Positions 6,223 to 7,794 of a stretch of DNA of 7,794 bases are shown here, in pieces. The DNA comes from an uncultured Collinsella sp. (GTDB lineage: Bacteria > Actinomycetota > Coriobacteriia > Coriobacteriales > Coriobacteriaceae): positions 1 through 7,794 of the forward strand of contig USDE01000060.1 of the NCBI GenBank assembly GCA_900553345.1, read 5' to 3'. Each line of letters opens with the position of its first letter. Positions within the stretch are counted from its first letter, which is position 1. A program made the position numbers and the translations under genes. The notes beneath the pieces were generated by a model. It did no database searches. It worked only from the letters and a program-made list of their open reading frames with translations, and was not told where the DNA came from.

Positions 6223-6966
6223 CTAGATGTCAAAAATGTAACGAGATCCAACGATCCGCTGACGACCGATGATAAACGGCCGCCGCTGCTCATCGAAAAA
6301 GAAGGCATCCATGTAAAACAGGGGTTCGCCAACGGGAACCGCCAACAGCCGAGCGACCTCGGGCGACGCACACGCGATCTCGAGCGTGCACGGGTCGGTA
6401 AACGCGGGCGTACGGCCCGTCCGGTTGCGCACGAACTCAAAAATGGATTGGTTAGATAGAGGTGCCGTTGATAGATAGGCGTTGTCCTCGTATACGTATA
6501 TGTTGTTCTCGAGCATGACGGGGACCCCATCGGCAGTACGCACACGCTCAACGCAAATCAAATCAGTTCCAACGGGAACACCAAAGAACTGTGCTTCGGT
6601 GGAATCCGCCGGCAGTATCTTTCTCGAAATGACGCGCGCCCCCGCCTCCATTCCGTTAACGCGGCATGCGTCCGAAAAACTCTGGACGTCATCCTTCTGG
6701 CGAATCTTGCGCTTAAGCTTAGGGGCATTGACGAACGTGCCTTTCCCCTGCCGCTTCGTTAGATAGCCCTGCTGGACGAGCTCCTCAATAGCGCGTCGCA
6801 CGGTAACGCGGCCAACTTTATAGCTCTCAGCCAATTCGAATTCGTTGGGTATCCGCGCGCCCGCCTTGTAGGCACCGGAGCTGATTTCGTTTTTAATGAT
6901 ATCGATAACCTGTTGGTACAGCGGTATCGCTGCTTTACCGTCAGTTAGCCCTTCAGTCGGTGGCAT
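6223..6966 (-). CDS. GntR/HutC-family transcriptional regulator with UTRA domain (FrlR-like)
   Basis: A 247-aa one-component regulator. The N-terminal winged helix-turn-helix (about 15-80) has PLYQQVIDIIKNEISSG, the recognition-helix region VGRVTVRRAIEELVQQGYL (51-69) and the wing KRQGKGTFV (71-79). The C-terminal UTRA ligand domain (about 95-245) has the CVERVRTADGVPVMLENN block (138-155) and ends GRQRIVGSRYIFDI. UTRA domains of this type usually bind sugar phosphates or related small molecules and release DNA. Here fructoselysine or its 6-phosphate is the natural candidate. The ATG has GGGAG 7 nt upstream. The gene lies directly upstream of the operon and in the same direction, with a hairpin between them. 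In E. coli, frlR also accompanies the frl genes. Assignment to FrlR is by context; the GntR/UTRA family is clear. Confidence 0.88.
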   Translation of the reverse strand: MPPTEGLTDGKAAIPLYQQVIDIIKNEISSGAYKAGARIPNEFELAESYKVGRVTVRRAIEELVQQGYLTKRQGKGTFVNAPKLKRKIRQKDDVQSFSDACRVNGMEAGARVISRKILPADSTEAQFFGVPVGTDLICVERVRTADGVPVMLENNIYVYEDNAYLSTAPLSNQSIFEFVRNRTGRTPAFTDPCTLEIACASPEVARLLAVPVGEPLFYMDAFFFDEQRRPFIIGRQRIVGSRYIFDI

Positions 6967-6997
6967 ATACCCTCTCCCAGCACAATTACGTCTAAAA

Positions 6998-7032
6998 CGG
7001 GCTTAAGGGCATTCAACAAGCCCTTAAGCCCG
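6998..7032 (-). terminator. Perfect 13-bp hairpin with T-run in front of the regulator gene
   Basis: CGGGCTTAAGGGC (6998-7010) and its exact complement (7020-7032) flank a 9-nt loop. The minus-strand transcript continues with UUUUAGA, so this fits an intrinsic terminator for the HAD gene, 84 nt beyond its stop. It ends only 31 nt before the regulator ATG, leaving little room for a separate promoter downstream of it. It may therefore also lie in the regulator's leader or act as an autoregulatory site. Confidence 0.65.
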
Positions 7033-7039
7033 CATTAGC

Positions 7040-7069
7040 ATTAAGTATGCTTGCTGCCGCACCAAAATG
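7040..7069 (-). promoter_or_regulatory. Weak candidate promoter for the GntR regulator
   Basis: A CATACT -10-like box is preceded, after an 18-nt spacer, by CCGACA as a poor -35. Both match consensus at 4 of 6 positions. Transcription would begin just before the 6998-7032 hairpin. This is the best candidate I can see in the gap, but it is weak. Confidence 0.22.
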
Positions 7070-7093
7070 TCGGGTATTTACTCATCAGACCCG

Positions 7094-7114
7094 AAAAACG
7101 CGCAACTACCGCGC
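7094..7114 (-). terminator. Possible weak terminator just after the HAD gene
   Basis: A 4-bp GCGC/GCGC stem (7100-7103 and 7111-7114) with a 7-nt loop is followed in the minus-strand transcript by GUUUUU. It starts 2 nt after the stop codon. The stem is short, so the stronger hairpin at 6998-7032 probably does most of the work. A competing 6-bp pairing (7070-7075 with 7089-7094) uses part of the same T-run. Confidence 0.3.
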
Positions 7115-7116
7115 TC

Positions 7117-7776
7117 CTAAGAAAGCGTGAGCAGCTCCGGCAGCTGGTCGATAATCTTGTCCGCGGCATCCTGGCTAAAGCCAAAGCGTTCCTCGCGCTT
7201 GGCAATGACTGTCAGACCGGCTCGCTTGCCGGCAGTGATGCCAGGCACCGAGTCCTCAACGCAGCAGCAGCGATTCGCGGGCAGCCCCAGCAGATCCAGC
7301 GCATGCAGGTAAATGTCGGGCTCGGGCTTGCTCTCCTTAAACTGCTCGCCGCTCACCACATACTCAAAGGCATCCGACAGCCCGCATGCGTTGAGCACTT
7401 CCTCGATGCTAACCATGGGAGACGAGCTGGCAAGCGCCACGCGAACGCCACGGCGCGGCAGCTCTCGAATCGTATCCACGGCGCCTGGGTTAATCAAAGC
7501 CTGATAGTCGCGCGGACGTTTATGCGCCCACTCGTCCCAACGGGCCAACGCTTCCTCGCCAGTGAAATGCCCCTTACCGGCGCGCTCAAACCAATCGACC
7601 AGCATATGCAGGAAGAACTGATGGGAGGTACCGACCTGCCCATTCAGCTCCTCTTGAGTCAGATTAAGCCCCAGCTCCTTGGCAAACGCGGCAGTCTCGC
7701 CCAAGTAGTAATACTCGGTATCGACAATGACGCCGTCCATGTCAAAGATAACGGCGTCGAACGGAAATGCGGACAC
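7117..7776 (-). CDS. HAD-superfamily hydrolase, beta-phosphoglucomutase/sugar-phosphatase-like
   Basis: A 219-aa soluble subfamily-I HAD enzyme with all four motifs: DMDGV (nucleophile D12, acid/base D14), S117 in ASSSP, K150 in ESKPEP, and E174-D175 in CVEDS. The helical cap lies at about 16-90. The length and the DMDGVIVDTE / GEQFKESKPEPDIYLHAL pattern fit phosphatases and phosphomutases acting on small sugar phosphates. The motifs do not separate the two activities, and the substrate is not identifiable. The start is GTG at 7776, with GGGAGGG about 4-5 nt upstream; no in-frame ATG lies near the domain start. The gene appears complete. Hairpins separate it from the regulator, so I see no firm link to the Amadori pathway, although a sugar-phosphate role would be compatible. 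Confidence 0.85.
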   Translation of the reverse strand: MSAFPFDAVIFDMDGVIVDTEYYYLGETAAFAKELGLNLTQEELNGQVGTSHQFFLHMLVDWFERAGKGHFTGEEALARWDEWAHKRPRDYQALINPGAVDTIRELPRRGVRVALASSSPMVSIEEVLNACGLSDAFEYVVSGEQFKESKPEPDIYLHALDLLGLPANRCCCVEDSVPGITAGKRAGLTVIAKREERFGFSQDAADKIIDQLPELLTLS

Positions 7777-7780
7777 GGCA

Positions 7781-7787
7781 CCCTCCC
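7781..7787 (-). promoter_or_regulatory. Ribosome site supporting a GTG start
   Basis: GGGAGGG, with its GGAGG core 5 nt before the GTG at 7776, decides the start of the HAD gene. Only 7 nt of sequence remain beyond it, so no promoter can be judged. Confidence 0.7.
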
Positions 7788-7794
7788 TAACAAA

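Noticed and set aside
1..7794. CRISPR arrays, tRNA/rRNA genes, insertion sequences, phage or defence genes
   Set aside because: I saw no direct-repeat array, cloverleaf-like structure, transposase or phage protein. The window is ordinary metabolic coding sequence with short gaps.

Overview
The window holds seven genes, all on the minus strand. It reads as a compact catabolic operon for an Amadori product (fructoselysine type), with its own GntR-family regulator, plus an unrelated-looking HAD hydrolase upstream. Base composition is moderately GC-rich, Shine-Dalgarno sites are strong, and GC-rich hairpins separate the transcription units. With the gene content, this suggests a gut actinobacterium of the class Coriobacteriia, probably Collinsella-like. 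That placement is an inference from recall (a Collinsella isolate has been reported to use epsilon-fructoselysine), not something the sequence proves.

Layout in direction of transcription (right to left): a HAD-superfamily sugar-phosphatase/phosphomutase-like gene (7117-7776, GTG start); a 150-nt gap with a possible weak terminator and a perfect 13-bp hairpin; a GntR/HutC-type regulator with a UTRA domain (6223-6966, FrlR-like); a gap of about 220 nt with a terminator-like hairpin, a candidate promoter and two candidate operator palindromes; then five tightly packed genes: a YfcC-family membrane transporter (4541-6004), a YtcJ-type amidohydrolase (2948-4531), FrlC epimerase (2095-2946), FrlB deglycase (1064-2032) and FrlD kinase (186-1049). 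The last 185 nt hold no gene but carry three successive inverted repeats.

Proposed pathway: the transporter imports the glycated amine or a derivative of it. The amidohydrolase may trim an acyl or peptide group. FrlC interconverts the C3 epimers (psicoselysine/fructoselysine). FrlD phosphorylates the sugar at C6, and FrlB splits the 6-phosphate into glucose 6-phosphate and the free amine (lysine). The regulator probably senses the sugar-phosphate intermediate through UTRA.

The kinase, deglycase, epimerase and regulator match E. coli frlDBCR in type. What differs from E. coli frlABCDR is the transporter family (YfcC instead of the amino-acid permease FrlA), the gene order, and the inserted amidohydrolase, in which the usual metal-binding His-x-His motif reads His-x-Phe. 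That amidohydrolase plus transporter pair is the least explained and most interesting part of the window.
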